NCBI GenBank assembly: GCA_026387995.1
Contig: JAPLKQ010000206.1
Span: 17,097 to 29,112, forward strand
DNA: 12,016 bases
Reading direction: 5' to 3'
Origin: Bacillota bacterium
Lineage (GTDB): Bacteria; Bacillota_I; Bacilli_A; RFN20; CAG-826
Shown: positions 6,164 through 12,016 of the stretch, one piece after another
Position numbering within the stretch: position 1 is the stretch's first letter
Layout of the letters: each line of letters opens with the position of its first letter
Notes under the pieces: generated by a model
Told to the model about the DNA's origin: nothing
Databases searched by the model: none
Seen by the model: only the letters and a program-made list of their open reading frames with translations
Translations under genes and position numbers: made by a program

Positions 6164-6991
6164 ATGAAATATCATCACAACCTGCCGATTACCTATCCCG
6201 AAAAAACGGATGCCAATATGGGAGGAACGAAACCCCATCTTGACGAAGTGCTGGATGAGAATTACCCGTATTACGATAAACGTCCGGATTTTTTATTCCG
6301 GCAACGGTTATTCAATTCGATTCTTTATACTTTCGCCTACCCGGCGTGCCGTATCCGTTACGGACTTAGAATCCGAGACCGGCATAATTTCTGGAATAAC
6401 CGTAAACTGCTCCGTCAAGGGGCCATCACCGTCTGCAACCACGTCTTTAACTGGGATTACTTCTGCGTTCAGGCGGCGATATGGCCGCAAAGCGAATGCG
6501 CCGTCACGTGGAAGCATAACGTTTTCGTTCATGGCGGGGACGCGCTTCGCCTGACCGGCGGCATCCCCATTCCCGACACCATGAGTGGGCTCAAAGCCTT
6601 CGATAAAGACCTAATGCGTTTATTAAAAGATAAACGGTGGCTCCATTTCTATCCGGAAGGTTCATTATGGTATTACGCAGAAGAAGTCCGGCCTTTTAAA
6701 AAAGGCGCCTTCACCTATGCCGTCCGCGCCCAGAAGCCGGTGCTCCCATTGGCCATATCCTTCCGCCCGGCTTACGGCATCTATAAACTCTTTAAAAAGA
6801 ATTTCCCGCTTTGCACGATTTCGATTGGCGAACCGATTTTCCCTGACCCGCATTTAGGGCAAGCCAGCGCCGTTGAGAAAATGCGTTCCGAAGCTGAAAA
6901 ATCCGTCCGTGACATGATTGAAAAATATACGCCCGAAGCCAAAGTAAAAAAGGAGAAACACCATGAGAAAAGCAGTCAAAAGAAAGATTAA
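6164..6991 (+). CDS. PlsC-like lysophospholipid acyltransferase, second tandem copy
   Basis: This is a paralogue of the preceding gene with all core motifs: NHVFNWD (H93, D98), GGIPIP (132-137), YPEGS (163-167) and KPVLPLAI (191-198). It is 275 residues long; residues 1-260 align with copy 1 without a gap, and a basic, His-containing tail of 15 residues follows (VKKEKHHEKSSQKKD). The ATG at 6164 is chosen because it aligns with the MKY start of copy 1 and has GAGGA at 6155-6159; an in-frame TTG 45 bases upstream would place the candidate promoter and this ribosome site inside the gene. The last 29 bases overlap the start of the next gene, so the extra tail is partly forced by the overlap. Divergence between copies is greatest at residues 21-50 and 121-130, possibly reflecting different acyl acceptors. 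Substrate unknown. Confidence 0.9.
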   Translation: MKYHHNLPITYPEKTDANMGGTKPHLDEVLDENYPYYDKRPDFLFRQRLFNSILYTFAYPACRIRYGLRIRDRHNFWNNRKLLRQGAITVCNHVFNWDYFCVQAAIWPQSECAVTWKHNVFVHGGDALRLTGGIPIPDTMSGLKAFDKDLMRLLKDKRWLHFYPEGSLWYYAEEVRPFKKGAFTYAVRAQKPVLPLAISFRPAYGIYKLFKKNFPLCTISIGEPIFPDPHLGQASAVEKMRSEAEKSVRDMIEKYTPEAKVKKEKHHEKSSQKKD

Positions 6992-8270
6992 GATAAGCCT
7001 CATCGCGGTCGGCAGCCTCGTGGCCACCATGGTCATCGCCGTCGGCGGCTATGTCGGTTATGTGATGATTACTTACACAAGAATCGAAGATAACCTCACG
7101 CTGCCGATTAACGGCTTAGGCGCCCAAGCCATTGCCGACGTGGATTTAAATGACGGCGTGGACCCCGGCACGGGCAATCTCTTCTCCATCTCCACCTATA
7201 ATATCGGTTTTGGGGCCTACAACCGCGCCTACGACTTCTTTATGGATGAGAATGACTATTTGCCCGCTTACGTGGAAAGCCACGGCGGCAAGGCTCATAC
7301 GGTCGGCACGCACTCGCGGGGACTTTCCAGCGATGCGACCATGACCGATACGGTGGGGGCCATTGACACGATCACGAGTATATCAACCACTTACGGACAG
7401 GATGTCGACTTTGCCTTATTCCAGGAAGTCGATACCGACTCTGACCGCAGTTACCATATCAACCAGCAAGCCTTAATGGAAGAAACCTTCCATAGCTATG
7501 ACTACGTTCATGCGTCCAATTATCATTCCGCTTACTTGGCTTATCCCTTAAACGAACCGATCGGTAAGAACAACTCCGGCATTTCCACTTTCAGCCGTTA
7601 CCATCTCGAATCGGCGATCCGGAAATCCTTCTATGTCAGCAAAGCCTTCCCGACCAAATTCTTTGACCTTGACCGTTGCTACTCGATTTCTAAAGTGGCG
7701 GTGGGCACCACCGGTAAATTTCTTTCCGTCATCAACGTCCATTTATCCGCTTATGACGCGACCGGCGAAATACGCGCCAACCAATTCGCCGAACTGAAAG
7801 CCACGCTTCAAGAAGAAGTGGCGGCCGGGAACTATGTCATCGTCGGCGGCGACTTCAATCATGACGTCATCTATGATAACCCTTCCTTTGCCTCGGAAGG
7901 CGCTTATATCAATCCCGATGCCCAGCCGGCTTGGTACGGTAATTACGAACAACAACGTCCGGTAAAGTACTGGTGGAATTATCTCCGGTTAGATCCGACC
8001 GACCCAAATTATGATTTAAAAGACACCAACATGACCTTTGCGGCCGCGGACAACCTCCCGACCTGCCGAGACCCGAGCATCCCTTTCCAGGACGAAAACG
8101 AGAATGGCATCATCGACAACTTCCTCTGCGTCATCGATGGCTTCATGGTCAGCGATAACGTCAGCGTGATTCAGGTCCAAAACATTAACGCCGGCAACGA
8201 AACCGATGGCTTAGGCTTTGCCTACAGCGATCACAATCCGGCGTACATGCAGTTCAAACTGGAAGCGTAA
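6963..8270 (+). CDS. Membrane-anchored endonuclease/exonuclease/phosphatase-fold hydrolase
   Basis: The EEP superfamily (DNase I, exonuclease III, sphingomyelinase, inositol phosphatases) cleaves phosphodiester or phosphomonoester bonds with a divalent metal. The 435-residue protein starts with a basic N-terminus and one hydrophobic segment (about 11-36) without a lipobox, giving an anchored enzyme facing outside. All EEP hallmarks are present: TYNIGFG (N80), FQEVD (E155), NVHLSAYD (H260), GGDFNHD (D297, N299), IDGF (D392) and YSDHNP (D423, H424). There is an insertion between N80 and E155 and another (about 308-378) with aromatic and acidic residues. The start is supported by AGGAG (6951-6955) and lies 29 bases inside the acyltransferase gene, indicating translational coupling. 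The context with two lysolipid acyltransferases suggests a phospholipid or sphingolipid phosphodiester substrate, but a nuclease role cannot be excluded. It ends the operon at a strong terminator. Confidence 0.9.
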   Translation: MRKAVKRKIKISLIAVGSLVATMVIAVGGYVGYVMITYTRIEDNLTLPINGLGAQAIADVDLNDGVDPGTGNLFSISTYNIGFGAYNRAYDFFMDENDYLPAYVESHGGKAHTVGTHSRGLSSDATMTDTVGAIDTITSISTTYGQDVDFALFQEVDTDSDRSYHINQQALMEETFHSYDYVHASNYHSAYLAYPLNEPIGKNNSGISTFSRYHLESAIRKSFYVSKAFPTKFFDLDRCYSISKVAVGTTGKFLSVINVHLSAYDATGEIRANQFAELKATLQEEVAAGNYVIVGGDFNHDVIYDNPSFASEGAYINPDAQPAWYGNYEQQRPVKYWWNYLRLDPTDPNYDLKDTNMTFAAADNLPTCRDPSIPFQDENENGIIDNFLCVIDGFMVSDNVSVIQVQNINAGNETDGLGFAYSDHNPAYMQFKLEA

Positions 8271-8282
8271 AAAGAAGGCGAA

Positions 8283-8308
8283 AAAACACTCGGGTCTCCG
8301 AGTGTTTT
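8283..8308. terminator. Bidirectional terminator between the EEP gene and glnA
   Basis: A perfect 11-bp stem, AAAACACTCGG-gtct-CCGAGTGTTTT, lies between two convergent genes, 12 bases after the EEP stop and 10 bases after the glnA stop. A and T runs on both sides let it work in both directions. Confidence 0.93.
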
Positions 8309-8318
8309 CGTTAGGCAT

Positions 8319-9653
8319 TTATTGTAAGTAATGGTCGAGTTCCCATTTGGTGATGAGGGCCCGGTAGGCTTCCCATTCCAACTCTTTGGCTTGAATGTAC
8401 TTATTGAAGGTATGATCGCCTAAGGTCTCAAGAATGAGCGGGTCGGCTTTCATTTCCTTGATCGCGTCTTTGAGGTTTTCCGGTAAGTTCGGGATACCTT
8501 TTTCTTCACGTTGCTCACGGGTGAGGGAGAAGATATTGTCATACACCGGCGGGACCGGTTCGCAGTCGCTGGCGATGCCGTCAAGGCCGGCCATCAGGAT
8601 GCCGGCTAAGGCAAGGTAGGGGTTGGCGAGCGGATCGACGCTCCGGACTTCGGTGCGGGTCGAGTCGCCGCGGACGGCGGGGATGCGGATCATGGCGCTT
8701 CGGTTGGCGTCGCTCCAGCAGACATAGCAGGGGGCTTCGTAACCGGGAATGAGACGTTTATAAGAGTTGACGGTCGGGTTGGCCAAGGCGGCTAAGCCGC
8801 GGGCATGTTTGATGATGCCGCAGATCCATTTACGGGCGACGGGCGATAATTTCATCGGGTCAGCTTCATCAAAGAACATGTTTTTACCGTCCAAGTCCGC
8901 GAGCGAGCAGTTGGTGTGCATGCCGCTGCCGGCTAAGTTGGCCACGGGCTTCGGCATGAACGAAGCGATATAGCCGTGCTTGCGGGCGATGACTTTGACG
9001 ACTTGTTTGAAGGTCTGGACGTTATCGCAAGCTTCCACGACGTTCGAATATTTGAAGTTGATTTCGTTTTGGCCGGGACCGACTTCGTGGTGGCTGGTCT
9101 GGACGACGAAACCGAGTTTTTCGAGTTCGAGAGAAATATCGCGGCGGACATATTCAGCGCCATCGAGCGGCTGCATGTCGAAGTAACTGCCGGTATCGCT
9201 GGGAATAGTGGTGGCCGTGCCGTCGGCGGCAATCTTGAATAAATAGAATTCCGGTTCAAAGCCGATATTCAAAGAGCCAAAGCCCATGTCGGTCATTTTC
9301 TTGACGGCCCGTCTTAAGATGTATCGGGGGTCGCCGGGGAATGGCTTACCGTAAGGTGTATAGACGTCGCAGATCAAACGCGCGACTTTGCCATAACTGA
9401 TGTCCTCGAATTCAAGGACGAGCCAGGTATCGAAATCCGGACGTAAATACATATCCGATTCCTTAATCCGAACAAATCCTTCAATGGACGAACCATCGAA
9501 CATGATCTTATTGTTAAGTGCATCTTCTAATTTAGACACGGGGATTTCCACGGCTTTGATGGCCCCAAGCATGTCCGTAAACTGCAGGCGGATGTAACGC
9601 ACGTTTTCCGCTTCTGCGCTGGCTAAGATTTCTTTCCGATTGAATGAAGGCAT
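8319..9653 (-). CDS. glnA: Glutamine synthetase type I-alpha
   Basis: GlnA makes glutamine from glutamate, ammonia and ATP as a cytoplasmic dodecamer. The 444-residue protein has exactly the B. subtilis length. It shows LQFTDMLG (beta-grasp domain, 23-30), MFDGSSIEGF (51-60) with R62, the arginine used for glutamine feedback inhibition in GSI-alpha enzymes, the metal-binding region around EPEF (133-136), SHHEVGPGQNE, GSGMHTN, NPTVNSYKRLIPGYEAPCY and the arginine-rich substrate region ending in EVRSVDP. It lacks the adenylylation region of GSI-beta. The ATG at 9653 is chosen over an in-frame GTG at 9662: AGAGGGG (9662-9668) overlaps the GTG but lies 8 bases before the ATG. The gene is alone, with no glnR beside it, unlike the usual glnRA operon of Bacilli. 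Its regulation is probably from the promoter and possible GlnR-type site upstream. Confidence 0.98.
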   Translation of the reverse strand: MPSFNRKEILASAEAENVRYIRLQFTDMLGAIKAVEIPVSKLEDALNNKIMFDGSSIEGFVRIKESDMYLRPDFDTWLVLEFEDISYGKVARLICDVYTPYGKPFPGDPRYILRRAVKKMTDMGFGSLNIGFEPEFYLFKIAADGTATTIPSDTGSYFDMQPLDGAEYVRRDISLELEKLGFVVQTSHHEVGPGQNEINFKYSNVVEACDNVQTFKQVVKVIARKHGYIASFMPKPVANLAGSGMHTNCSLADLDGKNMFFDEADPMKLSPVARKWICGIIKHARGLAALANPTVNSYKRLIPGYEAPCYVCWSDANRSAMIRIPAVRGDSTRTEVRSVDPLANPYLALAGILMAGLDGIASDCEPVPPVYDNIFSLTREQREEKGIPNLPENLKDAIKEMKADPLILETLGDHTFNKYIQAKELEWEAYRALITKWELDHYLQ

Positions 9654-9677
9654 AAAAAACACCCCTCTTTGAGCAAA

Positions 9678-9706
9678 ATTATTTGCCTATTTGGGAGTGA
9701 AATCAA
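9678..9706 (-). promoter_or_regulatory. Candidate sigma-A promoter for glnA
   Basis: On the minus strand TTGATT (9706-9701), a 17-base spacer and AATAAT (9683-9678) form a good promoter, giving a leader of under 20 bases. The -10 lies in an imperfect palindrome GCAAA-atta-TTTGC (plus strand 9673-9686), a possible operator. Confidence 0.55.
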
Positions 9707-9733
9707 TATTCTATTCCATGATTTTATTAAAAG

Positions 9734-9750
9734 TGACATTTAATCGCACA
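9734..9750 (-). promoter_or_regulatory. Possible GlnR/TnrA-like site upstream of glnA
   Basis: The minus strand reads TGTGCGATTAAATGTCA. It matches six of eight conserved positions of the TGTNAN7TNACA box recognized by GlnR/TnrA in Bacilli, and sits about 28 bases upstream of the proposed -35. With two mismatches it is only suggestive. Confidence 0.25.
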
Positions 9751-9793
9751 TTTTTATTTAGCGATTTTGGAAACGAAACGAAAATTGACTCCG

Positions 9794-9822
9794 AAAATAA
9801 AAAAGCGGCCGTGATGGCCGCT
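9794..9822 (-). terminator. Rho-independent terminator of the sigma/anti-sigma operon
   Basis: On the minus strand AGCGGCC-atcac-GGCCGCT is followed by TTTTTATTTT, 34 bases after the anti-sigma stop. It separates this operon from glnA, which is read in the same direction. Confidence 0.9.
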
Positions 9823-9855
9823 CTACTTGATAGGTGTCTTTATTCTGTGGAAAGA

Positions 9856-10731
9856 TTACTTGCTATGATGGCTGTTGCCCATACTTTCACTGCTGCTAGA
9901 ACTTTCGCTGCCGTGATTGTTATGGTCGTCATGACCATGATTATCATGCTCGGTCATCCAACTGTCATAACCGCTGTCCCAACCGGAATCACGGTTGTGA
10001 TCGTCGTTGCAGTGGTCGCTGGAGGAAGTCTCGTAATTTTCTTCGTCATGTTCCGTATCGGCTTCATCGGTTTGTTCATCATAGCCCGTGAAGTCTGCAT
10101 GGGTGGTGGTGTCATCAACGGTGACGACGCCATAAATCATGCGATCACGGAAGTAAGCCATAACATCGGTGTAGATGTTTTCTTCGAGAGCAGCACAGTA
10201 AGTTTCGTTTTTCCCGACGGCAGCGACAGTGACGACGTTACCCTTGCCGGCGAGTTCAATGTATCCGGCGTTCGCGGCTTTATCAATAATGGCGACTGCG
10301 ACTTCATCCGCGGGTTTGCTGGTGGTGTTCTGGCGTCCGACGCCGGCTAAGATGATGCGGGCGTTTTCGTTCTTGGCATAGACCGCGTTCGTGCCGTCTG
10401 AGTCAATCGCTTTCGTGATGAATAATTTGTCGACTTGGAAAACAAAGACAGGAGCGACGATATCGGTACCCATCATGGAGGCGGAAGCAGGGGTGATCGT
10501 CAACTCGACGGTCGTTGAAGCATCGGCCACGACGGCTTTATTCACATAATAAGGAACGACGATAGCGGCGGCGATGGTCATCGCGGCGCTCATCGAGAGA
10601 ATGCTGATTTTCTTCATATTCCAGAAAGGATGTTTCGGGGTCGGCAAATAACCGACTCGGTCCATGACCTTATCGAGGACGTTCGGTACGAAGACGGAAC
10701 TTTCTTTACGGATTTTTTTGATGATGCTCAT
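9856..10731 (-). CDS. Probable membrane anti-sigma factor with RsgI-like outer domain and His/Asp/Ser-rich tail
   Basis: The 291-residue protein has a basic N-terminal segment (1-40) that probably binds the sigma factor, one membrane helix (about 42-62), and an outer domain (70-205). That domain resembles the autoproteolytic domain of RsgI anti-sigma factors: TVELTITP aligns with the family pattern VxLDINP, and the pattern of alternating strands and a helix (DEVAVAIIDKAANAGYIEL, then VVTVAAV) fits. In RsgI, cleavage occurs between Asn and Pro; here the residues are T80-P81. The C-terminal tail (about 215-291) is very rich in Asp, Ser, Asn and His, with ten His and one Cys, suggesting metal binding outside the cell. 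The start at 10731 has GAGGT upstream and lies 10 bases after the sigma factor stop, the standard sigma/anti-sigma order. The assignment rests on context plus domain layout; the inducing signal is unknown. Confidence 0.75.
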   Translation of the reverse strand: MSIIKKIRKESSVFVPNVLDKVMDRVGYLPTPKHPFWNMKKISILSMSAAMTIAAAIVVPYYVNKAVVADASTTVELTITPASASMMGTDIVAPVFVFQVDKLFITKAIDSDGTNAVYAKNENARIILAGVGRQNTTSKPADEVAVAIIDKAANAGYIELAGKGNVVTVAAVGKNETYCAALEENIYTDVMAYFRDRMIYGVVTVDDTTTHADFTGYDEQTDEADTEHDEENYETSSSDHCNDDHNRDSGWDSGYDSWMTEHDNHGHDDHNNHGSESSSSSESMGNSHHSK

Positions 10732-10741
10732 GCCGATGACC

Positions 10742-11263
10742 TCATTTCTTGACGGATTTTCTTAGTTTCAGGAGGGCGTCATGGTATTTCCAGGTGACGG
10801 TGCCTAACGGGAGTTTTAACATTTCGGCGATTTCACGGTGTTTATAGCCACCGACGGCGAAGAGTAATACGATCTTCATTTCGTCTTCGGGTAAAATCTC
10901 GTTTGCGAGCTTGATGGTCGGGGTATCGATTTGATCGCTGAGGTAATAGCTCCCCAACTGTTCCCGTTCATCATCGAAGTCCGTCTCGGTTTCGTGCTTG
11001 CGTTTCCGCAGTTCATCGAACGCGAGATTCTTCGCTATGGTCAGTATCCAGTTTCGACCGTTTGTTCCCTCTTGGTAATCATTGACTTTGTCGTGGACCT
11101 TAACATACGTTTCTTGCATGATGTCTTCGGCTAATTGATAATCACGGATGATCGGGAGAATAAACGTAAAAACGCCTCGACTGGTCTGCTCGTAAATCTC
11201 ACGCAGTCCTTCAAGGTCGCCTTTTTTTAGTTTAAGCAAGGAATCTTCTAAACGGTTGGACAT
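10742..11263 (-). CDS. ECF-type RNA polymerase sigma factor
   Basis: The 173-residue protein has the two-domain ECF layout. Sigma region 2 (about 24-90) contains the core-binding AEDIMQETYVKV and NWILTIAKNLAFDELRKRKH for -10 recognition. A linker rich in acidic residues follows. Sigma region 4 (about 122-172) carries the helix-turn-helix HREIAEMLKLPLGTVTWKYHDALLKLRK for -35 recognition. The ATG at 11263 is chosen because MSNRLEDSLLKLKKGD is a normal ECF N-terminus and GAGGT precedes it; the reading frame extends another 60 codons upstream, but that stretch is unlike protein and contains the promoter. It is cotranscribed with the membrane anti-sigma gene 10 bases downstream, which should hold it inactive until a surface signal arrives. 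The target genes and the ECF class cannot be named from sequence alone. Confidence 0.95.
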   Translation of the reverse strand: MSNRLEDSLLKLKKGDLEGLREIYEQTSRGVFTFILPIIRDYQLAEDIMQETYVKVHDKVNDYQEGTNGRNWILTIAKNLAFDELRKRKHETETDFDDEREQLGSYYLSDQIDTPTIKLANEILPEDEMKIVLLFAVGGYKHREIAEMLKLPLGTVTWKYHDALLKLRKSVKK

Positions 11264-11288
11264 CTTATACCTCGTTGCGCATTGCCAA

Positions 11289-11297
11289 ATTATATCA
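11289..11297 (-). promoter_or_regulatory. Extended -10 promoter of the sigma factor operon
   Basis: The minus strand reads TGATATAAT, a perfect TATAAT with the extended TG, giving a predicted transcript start about 19 bases before the sigma ATG. No good -35 lies 16-18 bases upstream, so it looks like housekeeping extended -10 rather than ECF autoregulation. Confidence 0.6.
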
Positions 11298-11346
11298 CAA
11301 CAATGTCCAAGGAGGCTTTGAGTTGTCTTGCCGTTAAAAGTCTTTG

Positions 11347-11394
11347 CCGCTAAGCGGTGCGAACCTGTAGGCGCATGGTAGCAAAAGTCGCTAC
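11347..11394. repeat. Two short inverted repeats upstream of the sigma factor promoter
   Basis: CCGCT-a-AGCGG (11347-11357) and GTAGC-aaaagtc-GCTAC (11378-11394) are perfect 5-bp inverted repeats in the 191-base gap between yolD and the sigma gene. They could be operators or part of a small structured RNA; both are short enough to be chance. Confidence 0.3.
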
Positions 11395-11454
11395 ACAGTA
11401 TTAACGCAAATCGGTTTCGTTTTATTGGCTTTTTAGAAAACAATCTTTAACTCT

Positions 11455-11766
11455 TTACTCGGAAACGATGACTTCCAGGAGATCTTTTAAGGCAATCGAA
11501 AGTTCGCTTCCGATAATGATTCTATCGACTAAATCTATCTTTTTTATGCTTTGGCAGACTTCTTTGACATAGCCGTTTTGGAAGTAGCGCATCCGTAGGC
11601 GTCCACCCTGGTACTCCCTGAGCGCGCGGTCGATTTCCTCGGCCTGTTCGTTACTGAGTTTAGGCTTGGCGATCTTGCCTTTATCATGCATCATGTTTCC
11701 CAGAAAATGATCTTGTTCAATCAGGGATTTGTAGGGGGCCCATTTCTTCATGCCGCGGTCACTCAT
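11455..11766 (-). CDS. YolD-like protein
   Basis: YolD-like proteins are small Bacillota proteins usually encoded beside UvrX/YqjW-type Y-family DNA polymerases and thought to assist or regulate them, possibly in the way UmuD acts with UmuC. The 103-residue protein carries the family N-terminus DRGMKKWAPYKSL (3-15), the central KPKLSNEQAEEIDRAL (34-49) and a C-terminal strand-rich part with YVKEVCQSIKKID. The start ATG overlaps the stop of the upstream polymerase gene as ATGA, and GGAGGG (11775-11780) lies 8 bases upstream, so both point to this start and to translational coupling. No clear terminator follows before the sigma factor promoter. Confidence 0.88.
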   Translation of the reverse strand: MSDRGMKKWAPYKSLIEQDHFLGNMMHDKGKIAKPKLSNEQAEEIDRALREYQGGRLRMRYFQNGYVKEVCQSIKKIDLVDRIIIGSELSIALKDLLEVIVSE

Positions 11767-12016
11767 TTATGATGCCCTCCGATCCGCCCATGCCGCTCGA
11801 TGGCGGTGCTGGCTTTCATTAAAGCGGTCGCCCTGAGCACGGCATTGCTGCCGTAACGGGCTTTGATTTCATCCAGTGTATTTTGTAGTCTTCTTTTCTT
11901 ATCCTGCTCTTCCGGTGAGATAAATAAATCAATCTGCTCGTAGTTGGGGTTCGCTAGTTTTCCGAGTGAAAAACCGACGTTCCGGATCGGCTGGTTCTCG
12001 GCGTGCTTCTCAAACA
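11763..12016 (-). CDS. Y-family DNA polymerase (UvrX/YqjW type), C-terminal part, cut by window edge
   Basis: Translating the minus strand from the window edge gives 83 residues and a TGA stop, beginning FEKHAENQPIRNVGFSLGKL and ending AIERHGRIGGHHK. The little-finger domain pattern, the DEIKARYGSNAVLRATALM stretch and the terminal STAIERxxxIGGHH are typical of the UmuC/DinB-like polymerases paired with YolD in Bacillota, which perform translesion synthesis. The catalytic palm lies outside the window. The stop overlaps the YolD start by four bases (ATGA). Such genes are often LexA-controlled, but the promoter is not visible here. Confidence 0.9.
   Translation of the reverse strand, partial: FEKHAENQPIRNVGFSLGKLANPNYEQIDLFISPEEQDKKRRLQNTLDEIKARYGSNAVLRATALMKASTAIERHGRIGGHHK

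Noticed and set aside
8976..9242. Plus-strand open frames opposite glnA
   Set aside because: They are shadows of a highly conserved coding region in glnA and show no independent coding signals.
9654..9662. GTG start for glnA three codons upstream
   Set aside because: It overlaps the AGAGGGG ribosome site; the ATG at 9653 has correct spacing and gives the family-typical 444 residues.
9691..10350. Long plus-strand open frame encoding a very hydrophobic 219-residue protein
   Set aside because: It is antisense to the anti-sigma gene. The Met/Val/Ile-rich stretches arise because His and Asp codons read as Met, Val and Ile on the opposite strand. It has no ribosome binding site and crosses the terminator.
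11353..11380. Minus-strand GGTTCGCACC resembling a tRNA T-loop
   Set aside because: No 5-bp T-stem closes around it, and no acceptor, D or anticodon arms can be formed nearby.
11264..11443. 60-codon N-terminal extension of the ECF sigma factor
   Set aside because: It contains the extended -10 promoter, has no ribosome binding site at its ATG, and is unlike ECF N-termini. The ATG at 11263 has GAGGT and a normal ECF start.

Overview
The window looks like chromosomal DNA from a low-to-mid GC Bacillota, probably a Bacilli or Erysipelotrichia/Mollicutes-related lineage. The reasons are Bacillus-type proteins (a 444-residue GSI-alpha glutamine synthetase, SecG, MntP, a YolD/Y-family polymerase pair, an ECF sigma factor with an RsgI-like partner), AGGAGG-type ribosome binding sites, TTGAAA/TATAAT-type promoters and short intergenic gaps. 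TGA is used as a stop (uvrB, secG, sigma factor, polY), so this is not a code-4 mycoplasma. I see no mobile element, CRISPR array, rRNA or tRNA, and no gene-free stretch longer than about 200 bases.

Left part (1-2790, + strand): the C-terminal half of UvrB, then secG with its own terminator, then folD overlapping by 11 bases a gene whose product resembles the flavin-dependent thymidylate synthase (ThyX) family without the canonical ThyX signature. A bidirectional terminator separates these from a convergent DUF308 membrane protein gene (2794-3417, - strand).

Middle (3418-8308): a 172-base divergent intergenic region full of inverted repeats holds a strong promoter for a + strand run of five closely spaced genes. 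These are an M29-family aminopeptidase that has lost the C-terminal segment carrying two metal ligands, the manganese exporter MntP, two tandem PlsC-like acyltransferases (about 57% identical, ungapped over 260 residues), and a membrane-anchored endonuclease/exonuclease/phosphatase-fold hydrolase with a complete active site. The run ends at a bidirectional terminator shared with glnA.

Right part (8319-12016, - strand): glnA as a single gene; an ECF sigma factor followed 10 bases later by its probable membrane anti-sigma factor, which has an RsgI-like outer domain and a long His/Asp/Ser-rich tail; then a yolD gene translationally coupled to a Y-family DNA polymerase gene cut by the window edge.

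The best leads are the FolD/ThyX-like pair, the M29 protein without its HxD ligand segment, the His/Asp-rich anti-sigma factor, and the acyltransferase pair joined to an outward-facing hydrolase. All functions are read from sequence alone; no database search was run.
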